A stretch of 64,000 bases of DNA from Ruminococcaceae bacterium FB2012 (lineage in GTDB: Bacteria; Bacillota; Clostridia; Oscillospirales; Ruminococcaceae): NCBI GenBank assembly GCA_900104495.1, contig FMXS01000003.1, forward strand, positions 124,001 through 188,000, read 5' to 3'. Positions within the stretch are counted from its first letter, which is position 1. Each line of letters starts with the position of its first letter. Below the pieces are notes generated by a model. The model was not told the DNA's origin and ran no database searches. It worked only from the letters and a program-made list of their open reading frames with translations. A program made the position numbers and the translations under genes. Of the stretch, positions 17,670 to 26,757 are shown piece by piece.

Positions 17670-17822
17670 ATGGGATTCAGCGACATTCTTATCATAATAC
17701 TGCTGATACTGGTGCTGGGGCTCTCCCTGCGCACTTCTCTCAAACGCCGAAAGAGAAGCGGCGGCTGCGGATGCGGCTGCGAGGGCTGCGCTATGGACTG
17801 CGGGAAAAAGTCCAAGCGATAA
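17670..17822 (+). CDS. FeoB-associated Cys-rich membrane protein
   Basis: 50 residues, beginning one base after the feoB stop. A single membrane helix (about 5-20) is followed by a basic stretch LKRRKRS and then a cysteine cluster GGCGCGCEGCAMDCGKK with five Cys, ending KSKR. This is the layout of the FeoB_associated small proteins found directly after feoB in Clostridia; they sit in the membrane and are thought to support Fe2+ uptake, perhaps by binding metal near the FeoB pore. The short length explains why gene callers may miss it. No separate ribosome site is needed if translation is coupled to feoB. Confidence 0.85.
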   Translation: MGFSDILIIILLILVLGLSLRTSLKRRKRSGGCGCGCEGCAMDCGKKSKR

Positions 17823-17873
17823 ATCGGTTCAAAAAATATTTTCTCCTGTGTGAAAAATTTATATAAAAAACGC

Positions 17874-17902
17874 TTGATTATTACGCCGGAATATGTTATA
17901 AT
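17874..17902 (+). promoter_or_regulatory. Promoter of the epimerase-like gene
   Basis: TTGATT (17874-17879), 17-bp spacer, TATAAT (17897-17902). Confidence 0.85.
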
Positions 17903-17963
17903 TGATTATATAAAACGTTTGCGTTGAATACTTTAACGTGTTACAGCGATAAAAAAGGAGAGA

Positions 17964-18983
17964 ATGAAATTGAATTGTTCCGCCGATACCGCCTTTGTGT
18001 GCAAGGGGATCGAGTGCGTAAAGCTCACTGCGGGACGGTATTTTGCCGTCATCTCGCCGCTGACCGGCAGCAGCGTCCTCAGATTCTTTGACACCGAAAA
18101 TAACATCGAGGTGTTCCGTTACAGCGAAAAATGTTCGCTGGCTCAGTATAACAAGGCAAGAGAGATCTGGGGCCTTCCCACTCTCTACCTTCCCAACCGC
18201 TTCGACGGCGGACTGGTAAAGACCTCCGACGGAGAGTATCACCTGCCCGTGAACGAAACACTTTTCGGAAACCACCTCCACGGCTGGGTGCATAAGAGAG
18301 CCCACAAGCTGGAAAGTGCCTCCGCCGAGAACGGCAAGGCCGTCTGCGTGACTTCCTTCACCTTCGGCAAGGAGGACGAGATGTATTCCTGCTTCCCGCT
18401 GGATTTCAAGATTACCTACACCTTTGAGCTTTCCGAGGAGGAGGGTCTGAAGCAGACCGTCAAGCTGGAAAACCTTTCGGACAAGCGTCTGCCCGTTTCG
18501 ATCTGCACTCACACCTGCATCAACGCGCCTATCGTGGTGGGCGGCAGGCTGAACAGCCTTAGACTCACCGTCCCCGTCAGCGAAAGATGTGAGCTGGGTG
18601 AGAGATGCCTTCCCACCGAGAAGCTGCTTCCCCTCACCAAGAAGGACCTCAGATATGTGAACGGCTCAAAGAGGCCGGTGCTCCACGTCATCGACAACGA
18701 AATGTATACCGCTGCCGAAGGCAAGCTGGACGGCAAGCCCTTCTACGGCGTCACCGTCACCGACAAGCACAGCGGCAAGCGCATCTGCAACGAGGTCAGC
18801 CGGGAGTATAAGTTCTGGAATATGTGGAACGACCGCGGGGGCAAGGGATATTTCTGTCCCGAGCCCATGACCGCTATGATCAATGCCGTAAACCTCAAGC
18901 TCAAGGGCGATGTCAGCGGACACCGCGAGCTCAAAAAGGGCGAGAGCTTTGAGTGCTGGCAGAGATTCTTCACACTGGCATAA
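17964..18983 (+). CDS. Aldose 1-epimerase-like (galactose mutarotase fold) protein
   Basis: 339 residues, no signal peptide. The central region NHLHGWVHKRAHKLES resembles the GxxHGxxR/xxxW signature of aldose epimerases with its active-site His, and SICTHTCIN may carry the second His; the remaining sequence is rich in beta strands, as expected of the supersandwich fold. Mutarotases interconvert alpha and beta anomers of free sugars or sugar phosphates. Two genes downstream lies cellobiose phosphorylase, whose products are alpha-glucose 1-phosphate and glucose, so a role in anomer supply is possible. The catalytic Glu near the C-terminus is not certain. AAGGAGAG lies 7 bases before the ATG. 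Confidence 0.7.
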   Translation: MKLNCSADTAFVCKGIECVKLTAGRYFAVISPLTGSSVLRFFDTENNIEVFRYSEKCSLAQYNKAREIWGLPTLYLPNRFDGGLVKTSDGEYHLPVNETLFGNHLHGWVHKRAHKLESASAENGKAVCVTSFTFGKEDEMYSCFPLDFKITYTFELSEEEGLKQTVKLENLSDKRLPVSICTHTCINAPIVVGGRLNSLRLTVPVSERCELGERCLPTEKLLPLTKKDLRYVNGSKRPVLHVIDNEMYTAAEGKLDGKPFYGVTVTDKHSGKRICNEVSREYKFWNMWNDRGGKGYFCPEPMTAMINAVNLKLKGDVSGHRELKKGESFECWQRFFTLA

Positions 18984-18988
18984 AGCTT

Positions 18989-19702
18989 ATGGGTCTCTTC
19001 GGTGATATAGCGGAAAAGGCAGTCTCCGAAACTGCCCTGGAGCTCAGTATGTCCAAAAAGGACCGTGTTGAAAAAGCTAAATGGGGTGCGCTGTTTGCAG
19101 TCTGCGCCCTGGCCGCAATGGCCGCATTTGCGGTGCAGAAAAACTCCATGAAGGGCGCCGATCTGCTGGGCGGCAGAAAAACTATCGAACGCTTCATGCA
19201 CTCCAACGTCACGGCTATGGTGATCCTGCTGGCGGCGGCCGTGGGGTTTGTCATCGTGTGCTTCAAGACCTGGAAAGGCCGAAGAAGCTCGATCTATCAG
19301 CTGATCTTTACCGTCGGTGCAGGGGTCGTCATCGTGTTTTCGGGAGTTTCCATACTCAAATCGATACATAACATCCAGATCGATCTCGACTCGCCTTTGA
19401 CCCTCACAAGGGACAGCTATGTGCTCTGCAAAGAGGGCAGCAATTATATGCTGACCTTCGACCAGGAAGGCACGCAGGACAGCGTCCTGCTGGTGATACC
19501 CCAGGAGAAATACAAAGAGCTTAAAAACGGTGTCATTTCCAAAAGAGGTTACCTCTCCCGCTCCTGGCGGCTGATAGAGAACGAAAACTACCGGAATTTT
19601 ACCGACGCCGTGTACTACGAATCCAAGATCAGCGTGACCTATTACCGGCACTCGATAATTTACGAGGACTGCTCGCTGATAGAGGACGAAACACATACTT
19701 AA
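18989..19702 (+). CDS. Membrane protein of unknown function
   Basis: 237 residues, family not recognised. A charged N-terminus (about 1-30) is followed by three hydrophobic segments (about 31-50, 75-95 and 103-125) and a 110-residue soluble C-terminal domain, probably extracellular, that has beta-strand character. The chosen ATG lies 6 bases after the stop of the epimerase-like gene; an earlier in-frame ATG at 18953 overlaps that gene by 31 bases and neither has a good ribosome site, so the start is uncertain. It is likely co-transcribed with the epimerase-like gene. No catalytic motif is seen. Confidence 0.65.
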   Translation: MGLFGDIAEKAVSETALELSMSKKDRVEKAKWGALFAVCALAAMAAFAVQKNSMKGADLLGGRKTIERFMHSNVTAMVILLAAAVGFVIVCFKTWKGRRSSIYQLIFTVGAGVVIVFSGVSILKSIHNIQIDLDSPLTLTRDSYVLCKEGSNYMLTFDQEGTQDSVLLVIPQEKYKELKNGVISKRGYLSRSWRLIENENYRNFTDAVYYESKISVTYYRHSIIYEDCSLIEDETHT

Positions 19703-19771
19703 CGTTATTTAAGCTGAGAGCTTAATATAGACCGGTCAAGGTCATCAAAATATGAAAGGTGGAAATTTATT

Positions 19772-22225
19772 ATGAAATTCGGCTTCTTTGATGACGTCAA
19801 CAAGGAATACGTCATCACCAACCCGAGAACTCCCTACCCCTGGATCAACTACCTCGGCACGCAGGAGTTCTTCTCGCTCATTTCCAACACCGCAGGCGGC
19901 TACAGCTTCTTCAAGGACGCCCGTCTCAGGAGGATCACCCGTTACCGCTATAACAACGTTCCCGTTGATATGGGCGGAAGATATTTCTATATCAATGACG
20001 GCGAATGCGTATGGTCTCCCGGCTGGAGCCCCGTAAAGACCGAGCTGGACAGCTACACCTGCCGTCACGGCATCGGCTACACCGTTATCAAGGGCGAAAA
20101 GAACGGCCTCTCTGCTGAGGTGACCTTCTTCGTTCCTCAGAACTTCAACGGCGAAGTTCAGAAAATGGTGCTGAAAAACGGCTCGGACAAGGCCAAGAGC
20201 TTCAAGCTGTTCTCCTTCCTGGAGTGGTGCCTGTGGAACGCTTCCGACGACGGCGAGAATTTCCAGAGAAACTTCAACACCGGCGAGGTGGAGATCGAGG
20301 GTTCGACTATCTTCCACAAGACCGAGTATAAGGAGCGCCGCGATCACTTTGCTTTCTATACCGTAAACGCCGACATCTGCGGCTTCGATACCGACAGAGA
20401 GACCTTCATGGGCGGCATCTACAACGGCTTTGCCAATCCCGGCACCGTTTTCGAGGGCAAGCCCGCCAACTCCGTAGCCGACGGCTGGAGCCCCGTGGCT
20501 TCTCACTGCCTGGATATCACCCTCGCTCCCGGCGAGGAGAAGACTCTCGTGTTCATGCTGGGCTATGTTGAGAACGGCGAGAACAAGTGGAACGCCGACG
20601 GCACAATGAACAAGTCCAAGGCCTATGAGATGATCGAGGCCATGAATACCGCCGAGAAGGCCGATAAGGCCCTCGCAGAGCTCAAGGCTTACTGGGACGG
20701 CCTGCTTTCGCAGTACCATGTTGAGACCGGCGACGAGAAGCTCAACAGAATGGTCAATATCTGGAACCAGTATCAGTGCATGGTAACATTCAATATGTCC
20801 AGGTCCGCTTCCTACTTCGAGAGCGGCATCGGCAGAGGCATGGGCTTCCGCGATTCCAACCAGGATCTGCTGGGATTCGTTCATCAGATCCCCGACAGAG
20901 CAAGAGAGCGTATCCTTGACCTGGCCGCGACCCAGTTCGAGGACGGCGGATGCTATCACCAGTATCAGCCCCTTACCAAGAAGGGCAACGACGCTATCGG
21001 CGGCGACTTCTCCGACGACCCGCTGTGGATGATCCTTTCCACCGCTCAGTACATCAAGGAGACCGGCGACTATTCGATCCTGGACGAGCAGGTCCCCTAC
21101 GACAACGACGCAAGCAAGGCTCAGAGCATGATGCATCATCTGAAGATGAGCTTCTGGCACGTTGCAAATATGGTAGGTCCTCACGGACTGCCTCTGGCTA
21201 TGAGAGCCGACTGGAACGACTGTCTGAACCTCTCCTGCCATTCGGATACTCCCGGCGAGAGCTTCCAGACCTACACCAGCCCCAAGTACGGCGCCGAGAA
21301 ATTCAGCCGCGTGGCCGAGTCGGTAATGGTAGCCGCTATGATGAGCTTCATCGGACCGGAGTATGTTGCACTCTGCAAATACAAGGGCCTTGACGACGAG
21401 GCCGCAAAGGCTCAGGCCGAGATCGACAAGATGAACAAGGCTACCCTTGAATACGGCTGGGACGGCGAGTGGTTCATCCGTGCTTACGACGACTTCGGCA
21501 AAAAGGTGGGCTCCAAGGAGTGCGAGGAAGGCAAGATCTTCATCGAGCCCCAGGGCTTCGCAGTCCTCGGCGGACTGGGCAAGGATACCGGCAAGGATAT
21601 CATGACCCTCAACTCCGTCAAGAAGTATCTCGACACCAAGTACGGCCTTGTGCTGAACAATCCCGCTTTCACAAGATACTACAAGGAGTACGGCGAGATC
21701 TCCACATATCCGGGCGGCTACAAGGAGAACGCCGGTATCTTCTGCCATAACAACGCCTGGATAATCTGCGCCGAAGCATTCGCCGGCAGAGGCGATCAGG
21801 CCTTTGAGTATTATTCCAAGATCGCTCCCGCTTATCTTGAGGATATTTCCGACCTGCACCGCACCGAGCCTTATGTTTACGCTCAGATGATCGCCGGCAA
21901 GGACGCAAGACGTCACGGCGAGGCCAAGAACAGCTGGCTGACAGGTACCGCTTCCTGGAACTTCGTGGCTATTTCCCAGTACATCCTGGGCATCATCCCC
22001 GATTACGACGGCCTGAAGCTGGATCCTTCGATCCCCGAGGCCTGGGACGGCTACAAGCTCACCAGAAAGTTCCGCGGCAACACCTACAACATCACCTTCA
22101 AGAACCCCGAGCATATCAGCAAGGGCGTCAAGAGCGTGGTAGTTGACGGCGTGAAGATCAACGGCAACGTTCTCCCCGTTTTCGAGGCAGGCACCGTTCA
22201 CGAGGTCGAGGTAGTCCTCGGCTGA
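19772..22225 (+). CDS. cbp: Cellobiose phosphorylase (GH94)
   Basis: 817 residues, the usual length for intracellular GH94 enzymes. The N-terminal beta-sandwich begins MKFGFFDDVNKEYVITNPRT; the (alpha/alpha)6 catalytic barrel contains FRDSNQDLLGF (359-369) with general acid Asp365, and later RADWNDCLNL, SWLTGTASWN and the C-terminal jelly roll. Reaction: cellobiose + phosphate to alpha-glucose 1-phosphate + glucose, saving one ATP per disaccharide compared with hydrolysis. No signal peptide, so cytoplasmic, acting on imported cellobiose. Ribosome site AAAGGTGG precedes the ATG. It has its own terminator; the 69-base upstream gap has no clear promoter, so read-through from 17874 is possible. 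Cellodextrin phosphorylases are usually longer and differ in this region. Confidence 0.95.
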   Translation: MKFGFFDDVNKEYVITNPRTPYPWINYLGTQEFFSLISNTAGGYSFFKDARLRRITRYRYNNVPVDMGGRYFYINDGECVWSPGWSPVKTELDSYTCRHGIGYTVIKGEKNGLSAEVTFFVPQNFNGEVQKMVLKNGSDKAKSFKLFSFLEWCLWNASDDGENFQRNFNTGEVEIEGSTIFHKTEYKERRDHFAFYTVNADICGFDTDRETFMGGIYNGFANPGTVFEGKPANSVADGWSPVASHCLDITLAPGEEKTLVFMLGYVENGENKWNADGTMNKSKAYEMIEAMNTAEKADKALAELKAYWDGLLSQYHVETGDEKLNRMVNIWNQYQCMVTFNMSRSASYFESGIGRGMGFRDSNQDLLGFVHQIPDRARERILDLAATQFEDGGCYHQYQPLTKKGNDAIGGDFSDDPLWMILSTAQYIKETGDYSILDEQVPYDNDASKAQSMMHHLKMSFWHVANMVGPHGLPLAMRADWNDCLNLSCHSDTPGESFQTYTSPKYGAEKFSRVAESVMVAAMMSFIGPEYVALCKYKGLDDEAAKAQAEIDKMNKATLEYGWDGEWFIRAYDDFGKKVGSKECEEGKIFIEPQGFAVLGGLGKDTGKDIMTLNSVKKYLDTKYGLVLNNPAFTRYYKEYGEISTYPGGYKENAGIFCHNNAWIICAEAFAGRGDQAFEYYSKIAPAYLEDISDLHRTEPYVYAQMIAGKDARRHGEAKNSWLTGTASWNFVAISQYILGIIPDYDGLKLDPSIPEAWDGYKLTRKFRGNTYNITFKNPEHISKGVKSVVVDGVKINGNVLPVFEAGTVHEVEVVLG

Positions 22226-22260
22226 ACCGAAGCGCTGGCGGAATGAATTAGATTTTTTAA

Positions 22261-22296
22261 GACACTTCTGCTGATCTGCGGCAGAAGTGTCTTTTT
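22261..22296 (+). terminator. Terminator of the cellobiose phosphorylase gene
   Basis: GACACTTCTGC (22261-22271) pairs with GCAGAAGTGTC (22281-22291), followed by TTTTT. Confidence 0.9.
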
Positions 22297-22341
22297 GTCT
22301 CTTTGGTGAGGCGCCCGCTGAAAGAATAAAGAAGAAATAAT

Positions 22342-22432
22342 AAAGAATAAAGAATAATTAAGGTGTGCGCTCCGCGCACGATTCTTAAAGAACATCGCCG
22401 TAAAGCGATACCTTAATTATTCTTTATTCTTT
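22342..22432. repeat. Intergenic palindromic element with 23-bp perfect arms
   Basis: The 23 bases at 22342-22364 (ending AATTAAGGT) are the exact reverse complement of 22410-22432. The arms are built from AAGAATA-like tandem units, and similar A/T-rich units extend outward on both sides. The 45-base centre holds two further small stems, GTGCGC/GCGCAC (near 22365-22379) and ATCGC/GCGAT (near 22394-22409). It lies between the convergent cbp and hslO genes, so it may also stop transcription of hslO. Confidence 0.8.
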
Positions 22433-22475
22433 CTTCTTTATTATTTATTTACCAACCACGCCGTATGTCACAACA

Positions 22476-23342
22476 CTACTTTTTCAGCGCGAGTACTTCC
22501 TCCCGGGAGAAGTGGTAGACCTTGTCGCAGAAGTGGCACTTCACTTCGGTGACTTCGTCCCGGGCCAGCTCGTCAAGCTGGTCGTTCCCGAGAGAGATCA
22601 GCGCCCGCTCTACGCGCTCCTTGGTGCAGTCGCACTTGTAGTTCACCTCGAAGTCGTCAAGGACGTTAGGATTAAGCCCTTCCAGTGCCCGCATGGCGAT
22701 GTCCTCGGGGGTCATGCCCTGAGAAAGCAGCTGCGTCACCGACTGCATCTCCTTGATGTTCCGCTCGATAGCCTCGATAGCCGGCTCCGGCGCAAAGGGC
22801 AGAAGCTGGATAAGAAATCCTCCCGCCTGAGCCACCGTCAGGTCGGGATTGACAAGGACTCCCAGTGCGCACACGCTGGGGACCTGCTCGCTGGTGGCAA
22901 GATAGGAGGTTATGTCTTCGGCGATCTCACCGGAAACAATGGGTATCTGTCCCGAATAGGGCTCTCCCATGCCAAGGTCCTTGATGACCGAAAGGGTCCC
23001 GTCGGTGCCTACGGCTCCCCGGACGTCCAGCTTGCCCACGCTGTTGAGGGGTATCTCCACCACGGGATTCTGAACGTAGGCTTTTACGTTGCCGTAGCTG
23101 TCCGCCACGGCGATAAGCGTCCCGGCGGGACCGCCTCCTGCAAGACGCATAGTCAGGCTGTCGTTCTCACCTTTGAGGCCGAAGCCCAGCAGCGACGCTC
23201 CCAGAGCCAGCCGTCCCAAAGCGGCGGTGCATACCGCCGACGTCTTGTGGATCTCTTCTATCCTTGCGGCGATGTCACGGCCGTCAATGGCACTGCACAC
23301 CACCGAAGCATCTTCGCTTATTGTCCTTACTATTCTTCCCAT
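22476..23342 (-). CDS. hslO: Redox-regulated chaperone Hsp33
   Basis: 288 residues, usual family length. The N-terminal chaperone domain includes ALGRLALGASLLG and GGGPAGTLIAVADSYG; the C-terminal zinc centre is formed by CDC (near 237-239) and CHFC (near 270-273). Under oxidative stress the four cysteines release zinc and form disulfides, switching on holdase activity toward unfolding proteins. AAAGGAGG sits 7 bases before the ATG, inside the 3' end of the DUF4132 gene, and only one base separates the two genes, so hslO is the last gene of the MoxR-DUF5682-VWA-SWIM-DUF4132 operon in this genome. That linkage is unusual; hslO more often stands alone or near other genes. Confidence 0.95.
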   Translation of the reverse strand: MGRIVRTISEDASVVCSAIDGRDIAARIEEIHKTSAVCTAALGRLALGASLLGFGLKGENDSLTMRLAGGGPAGTLIAVADSYGNVKAYVQNPVVEIPLNSVGKLDVRGAVGTDGTLSVIKDLGMGEPYSGQIPIVSGEIAEDITSYLATSEQVPSVCALGVLVNPDLTVAQAGGFLIQLLPFAPEPAIEAIERNIKEMQSVTQLLSQGMTPEDIAMRALEGLNPNVLDDFEVNYKCDCTKERVERALISLGNDQLDELARDEVTEVKCHFCDKVYHFSREEVLALKK

Positions 23343-23343
23343 T

Positions 23344-26300
23344 TTACTTTTCCTCCTTTGGAGACAGGGGGTCCAGCATCAGCAGAGTTTCGCTGAAATA
23401 GCGGGGGCTCACCTCGCTGATCTCCAGCCAGCCCTTCTCTTCTTTATCGTAATAATCCGGGACCTTGCCCGCTTTGAAAAATACCAGCTTGCCGAGAGTG
23501 ACTTCCTCGCCCTCGAAATCGTAGGCCGCCGCGGAAGCGCCGGAGATCAGCAGCATCGAGCCGAAGCCCTCCACGGTCACGGAGCCGTCGGGACCGCGGG
23601 TGCGGCGGCGGATATCCTCGCGGTAGAAATAGTAGAAGAAGCCCGCATCCTCGGCCTGACCCTTGTACCACCCCAGCTTGGACATCTTCCCTACCAGCGC
23701 CAGACTGTTGAGCTCGGCATACTCCAGACGGGAGACGTACCGCAGCGGCAGTTCTTCCTTGTCGGGAGTGAATACCTTCCTGCCCAGCTGATCGAAGGGC
23801 TGAGTGAGTTCAAAGTCCGAAAGCTGCTCCTGCCAGGCGGCGATCTGTTCCGAAGTCAGCTCCAGCGGATGAACAAGACCTATCTGCGCACCCTCGGGGA
23901 AGGTGTATTCATCGCCCTCGGCATCGGTGAAGCTGCCGTCGTCCATATAGCGGAAGGTGTCCTTCAAAGCGCCGTTTTCGTAAACGCCCCAGATAAGCCC
24001 CACCGCAAAGCAATGCATCACCGCGTTGCCGACGAACAGCGCCTTCCAGCTTTCCGAAGACCATTTCCTGTCGCACATCAGCACATATTCCAGCCTTGAC
24101 TTCTGCGCGGCCACCACGTTTTTCAGCTGCTTTTTCATTTCCTTGAATTCATTGAAGGCAGCTTCGGCGGTTTCCTTGTCGTCGGATGCTCCCGGCTTCG
24201 GGAGAGTCTTGATCTGCTTCTCTCCGGCGAAGACCTCCAGCTCCAGCGAAGGTTTGAGATAAACGCTGAACTGCCGTTTGCCGTAGTCGAAAACTCTGCA
24301 AAGGCGCTTGTCAAAACCCAGGTCGGGGACGATGCGGTCAGCCAGCTCCTCGGTGGTGATGCCAAGGGTCTCGGCAGCGGAGGACAGCGCCTCTGCGGCA
24401 GCGGAGCGCACCTGCTTGTTCTTGAACTTCCGGGACATATTGTCAACGTTCATCAGAGCCTCGCTGCTGCCGCTGAGGGCCATAGCCCGGACGGCTTCGG
24501 CGGCTATCGCTCCCCGCATGGCCTCGGCCCAGTCTTTGATATAGTGCATCAGATCGCGGGTCATGGGCAGACCGCCGTGTATCGCGCAGAAATAGAGGAC
24601 AGCCTTGTGCTTGGCCTGAGCACCGTTATCCAGCCAGCGGCCGAATATATCTGCGGCAAGGATTTCAAGGTCCCTGCTGTCGAGGGACGCGGCAATGTCG
24701 TCCGCGAGACGGCTTCGGGCGGGAGCGGTCATTCCCGCGTAGCACATGATAAGCGCCTTGACCGTGTCCTCCGGGGCCTCGGAGCCGTCGGCTCTGCGGA
24801 CGGGCTTCAAGGGCGACCCGAACAAAAAGCTCAGCTTGCCCGTTTTCGCGGACTTTGCCAGCTTGGCGATCTGCTCGTCCGCGCTCTGCGCCTTTTCCTC
24901 GCTGACAGCATTTTCCAAACCGATCAGCGCACCGATGCGGGCTTTGATCTTGTCCGATTTTTCGGACTCAAAAGCCGCGGACAGCTCTTCTTTGTAGCTG
25001 TCGGGGTCCTGCTTGCCGATAATATCCAGAGCCAGCTCCCGCAATGCGGATTTCTTGGCTTTCAGCAGATCCGTGACATCCTCGTGCCAGTTCCGGGCGG
25101 CGATGATCTCCGCCAGCTCGGCGCGGACGGCCTTGCTGCCGTCGGATGCGGCTTCGATAAGCATCGGTCTGAAGCGCTCCGGGTCACTGCCCATAGCCTT
25201 CACCGCAATGATCCTTCCCGTGGCCGACAGCTTGGGAATATCCAGCTTTTCAAGCTCCTCGGGACAGGCGGCGGCGCACTCCGCCGCGGCGGCGACAGCC
25301 TTGTTCTTTTTATCGTACATATCCTCTATCCTTTTGGAAAGGGTCTCCACCGTTTCCGCAAGAGAAAGGCCGCAGCTGCGGTACATCCCGAAGGTCTCGG
25401 CCTCACGGGTCTCGATCATGAAACCGGTGGCGCGCTCGATGCGGTAAAGGCTGCCGTACTGGAAGCTGCACAGGGACATCACCGTCACCGCACGGGCGAG
25501 ATACTCGTCCGCGCCGTAGGTCTTGTAATAGGCAAAGCCGCTGCCATAGCCTCCGCCGATGCATCGGCCCTTTATAGCCTCACGGACTTCTTCAAGGGTC
25601 CCCTTCCCGAGGATGTAATACTTGATAACGTTATTGCCGCCGAGAAGTCCTCTGACGCTTTCGGCCAGCTTGAAGCGGTTCTTCTCCTTCATCTCATCCA
25701 CGGCGGAGGCAAAGGTCGGGTCCGCACGCCGGAGAATGTCTCCCATATCGTTGGCAAGCTGTATATCGTCTCCCACCCTGGAAAGGGAATGCTTGAAGGC
25801 GGCAGGATGTTCCTTTGCCAGCCTTTCAAGGCGCTGTGCCCTGTCGTGGAGCCGTCCGCCCACTTTGGCGACAGCGGCGATATAGTTCCCGATGACGAGT
25901 TTCTTATCGGCTTCGATGTAGGCAAAGACCTTCATCAGCATGGTCGGCAGGCCGCAGGCCTCCTCGACGGTCTTTCTCGCGTTGGCCTCGAAGTCCAGCG
26001 CGAAACAGGCTGCGGCCTTTTCGCTGTAAGACGCAGCTTCGGCGGCGGCACAGAGCATGAAGGGATAAGCGTAATCGCCGAAGCCGTTCTTTTTCTCCCA
26101 GAGCTTCTCCACGGTCTCCACTGCCCATTTTCCGTCGTCGGAAAGGGGCCCGTTCTCCTGCTCCAGGATATAGCATAACAGTATCGCCGCGCAGGCGTAA
26201 TAGTTCTTGGCGAAGCCCGGCGTCGGGATGCGGCTGTTGAGAAAGCCGAAGGCCTTACGGCAAACCGACGGCTCCGCAGCTTGGGGGACGCGGTAGGTCC

Positions 26301-26757
26301 CGCCGTGATAATAAGCGTAATCGGCGTGTATCGCGTAAGAGGCGGCCTTGGCATCCTCACCGAGAATATCGGTGAGGGTCTCGGCGATGCCCGCGAAATG
26401 CTCCTTCGGGCTGAACACGTTGGCGCCGCCCTTGAGCTTGGTCATCTTCTCGGGGATGAAGAAGTGGCAGGTGCTTTTGAACAGTCTGAACACGAAGATG
26501 ATGAACCTGTCGTAAAGCTCGGCGTCATGCCCCTTGACAATGTCCTTGGAGACGGCTTTTTCGATGTCCTCGCGGGTCTGCCAGCTCACGTCCTTTAAAA
26601 ACTGCACGGGGGTTATCATATCCAACAGTTCATTGCGGCGGGGCTTTGAGGTGTCAAGGTAATCGGTCATTACGTCAATTGTTTCCTCCGGCACCGAGAG
26701 AGCTTTCATCAGCTCGGACAGCTTCGGATAACTCGCGGATGAATTTGTATACAGCAT
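23344..26757 (-). CDS. DUF4132-family protein (E. coli YehI/MolR-like)
   Basis: 1137 residues. The last 300 residues carry the DUF4132 region, with CDRKWSSESWKALFVGN, NAVMHCFAVGLIWG, IGLVHPLEL and QPFDQLGRKVF. The first 800 residues are alpha-helical and repetitive, with HEAT/ARM-like pairs (for example RAELAEIIAARNWHEDVTDLL and AAEALSSAAETLGI). No signal peptide or membrane segment. In E. coli the DUF4132 protein YehI lies beside yehL-M-P-Q, whose products have the same domain types and order as the genes upstream here. Its function is not established; a large scaffold or substrate-recognition subunit is an inference. Its ATG overlaps the SWIM gene stop by one base (TAATG), implying coupling. 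Confidence 0.85.
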   Translation of the reverse strand: MLYTNSSASYPKLSELMKALSVPEETIDVMTDYLDTSKPRRNELLDMITPVQFLKDVSWQTREDIEKAVSKDIVKGHDAELYDRFIIFVFRLFKSTCHFFIPEKMTKLKGGANVFSPKEHFAGIAETLTDILGEDAKAASYAIHADYAYYHGGTYRVPQAAEPSVCRKAFGFLNSRIPTPGFAKNYYACAAILLCYILEQENGPLSDDGKWAVETVEKLWEKKNGFGDYAYPFMLCAAAEAASYSEKAAACFALDFEANARKTVEEACGLPTMLMKVFAYIEADKKLVIGNYIAAVAKVGGRLHDRAQRLERLAKEHPAAFKHSLSRVGDDIQLANDMGDILRRADPTFASAVDEMKEKNRFKLAESVRGLLGGNNVIKYYILGKGTLEEVREAIKGRCIGGGYGSGFAYYKTYGADEYLARAVTVMSLCSFQYGSLYRIERATGFMIETREAETFGMYRSCGLSLAETVETLSKRIEDMYDKKNKAVAAAAECAAACPEELEKLDIPKLSATGRIIAVKAMGSDPERFRPMLIEAASDGSKAVRAELAEIIAARNWHEDVTDLLKAKKSALRELALDIIGKQDPDSYKEELSAAFESEKSDKIKARIGALIGLENAVSEEKAQSADEQIAKLAKSAKTGKLSFLFGSPLKPVRRADGSEAPEDTVKALIMCYAGMTAPARSRLADDIAASLDSRDLEILAADIFGRWLDNGAQAKHKAVLYFCAIHGGLPMTRDLMHYIKDWAEAMRGAIAAEAVRAMALSGSSEALMNVDNMSRKFKNKQVRSAAAEALSSAAETLGITTEELADRIVPDLGFDKRLCRVFDYGKRQFSVYLKPSLELEVFAGEKQIKTLPKPGASDDKETAEAAFNEFKEMKKQLKNVVAAQKSRLEYVLMCDRKWSSESWKALFVGNAVMHCFAVGLIWGVYENGALKDTFRYMDDGSFTDAEGDEYTFPEGAQIGLVHPLELTSEQIAAWQEQLSDFELTQPFDQLGRKVFTPDKEELPLRYVSRLEYAELNSLALVGKMSKLGWYKGQAEDAGFFYYFYREDIRRRTRGPDGSVTVEGFGSMLLISGASAAAYDFEGEEVTLGKLVFFKAGKVPDYYDKEEKGWLEISEVSPRYFSETLLMLDPLSPKEEK

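Noticed and set aside
15206..17815. 869-residue antisense open frame over feoB
   Set aside because: A shadow of the GC-rich feoB gene with low-complexity His/Gln/Arg-rich translation.
19745..22201. 818-residue antisense open frame over the cellobiose phosphorylase gene
   Set aside because: Shadow frame; the sense strand encodes a complete GH94 enzyme.
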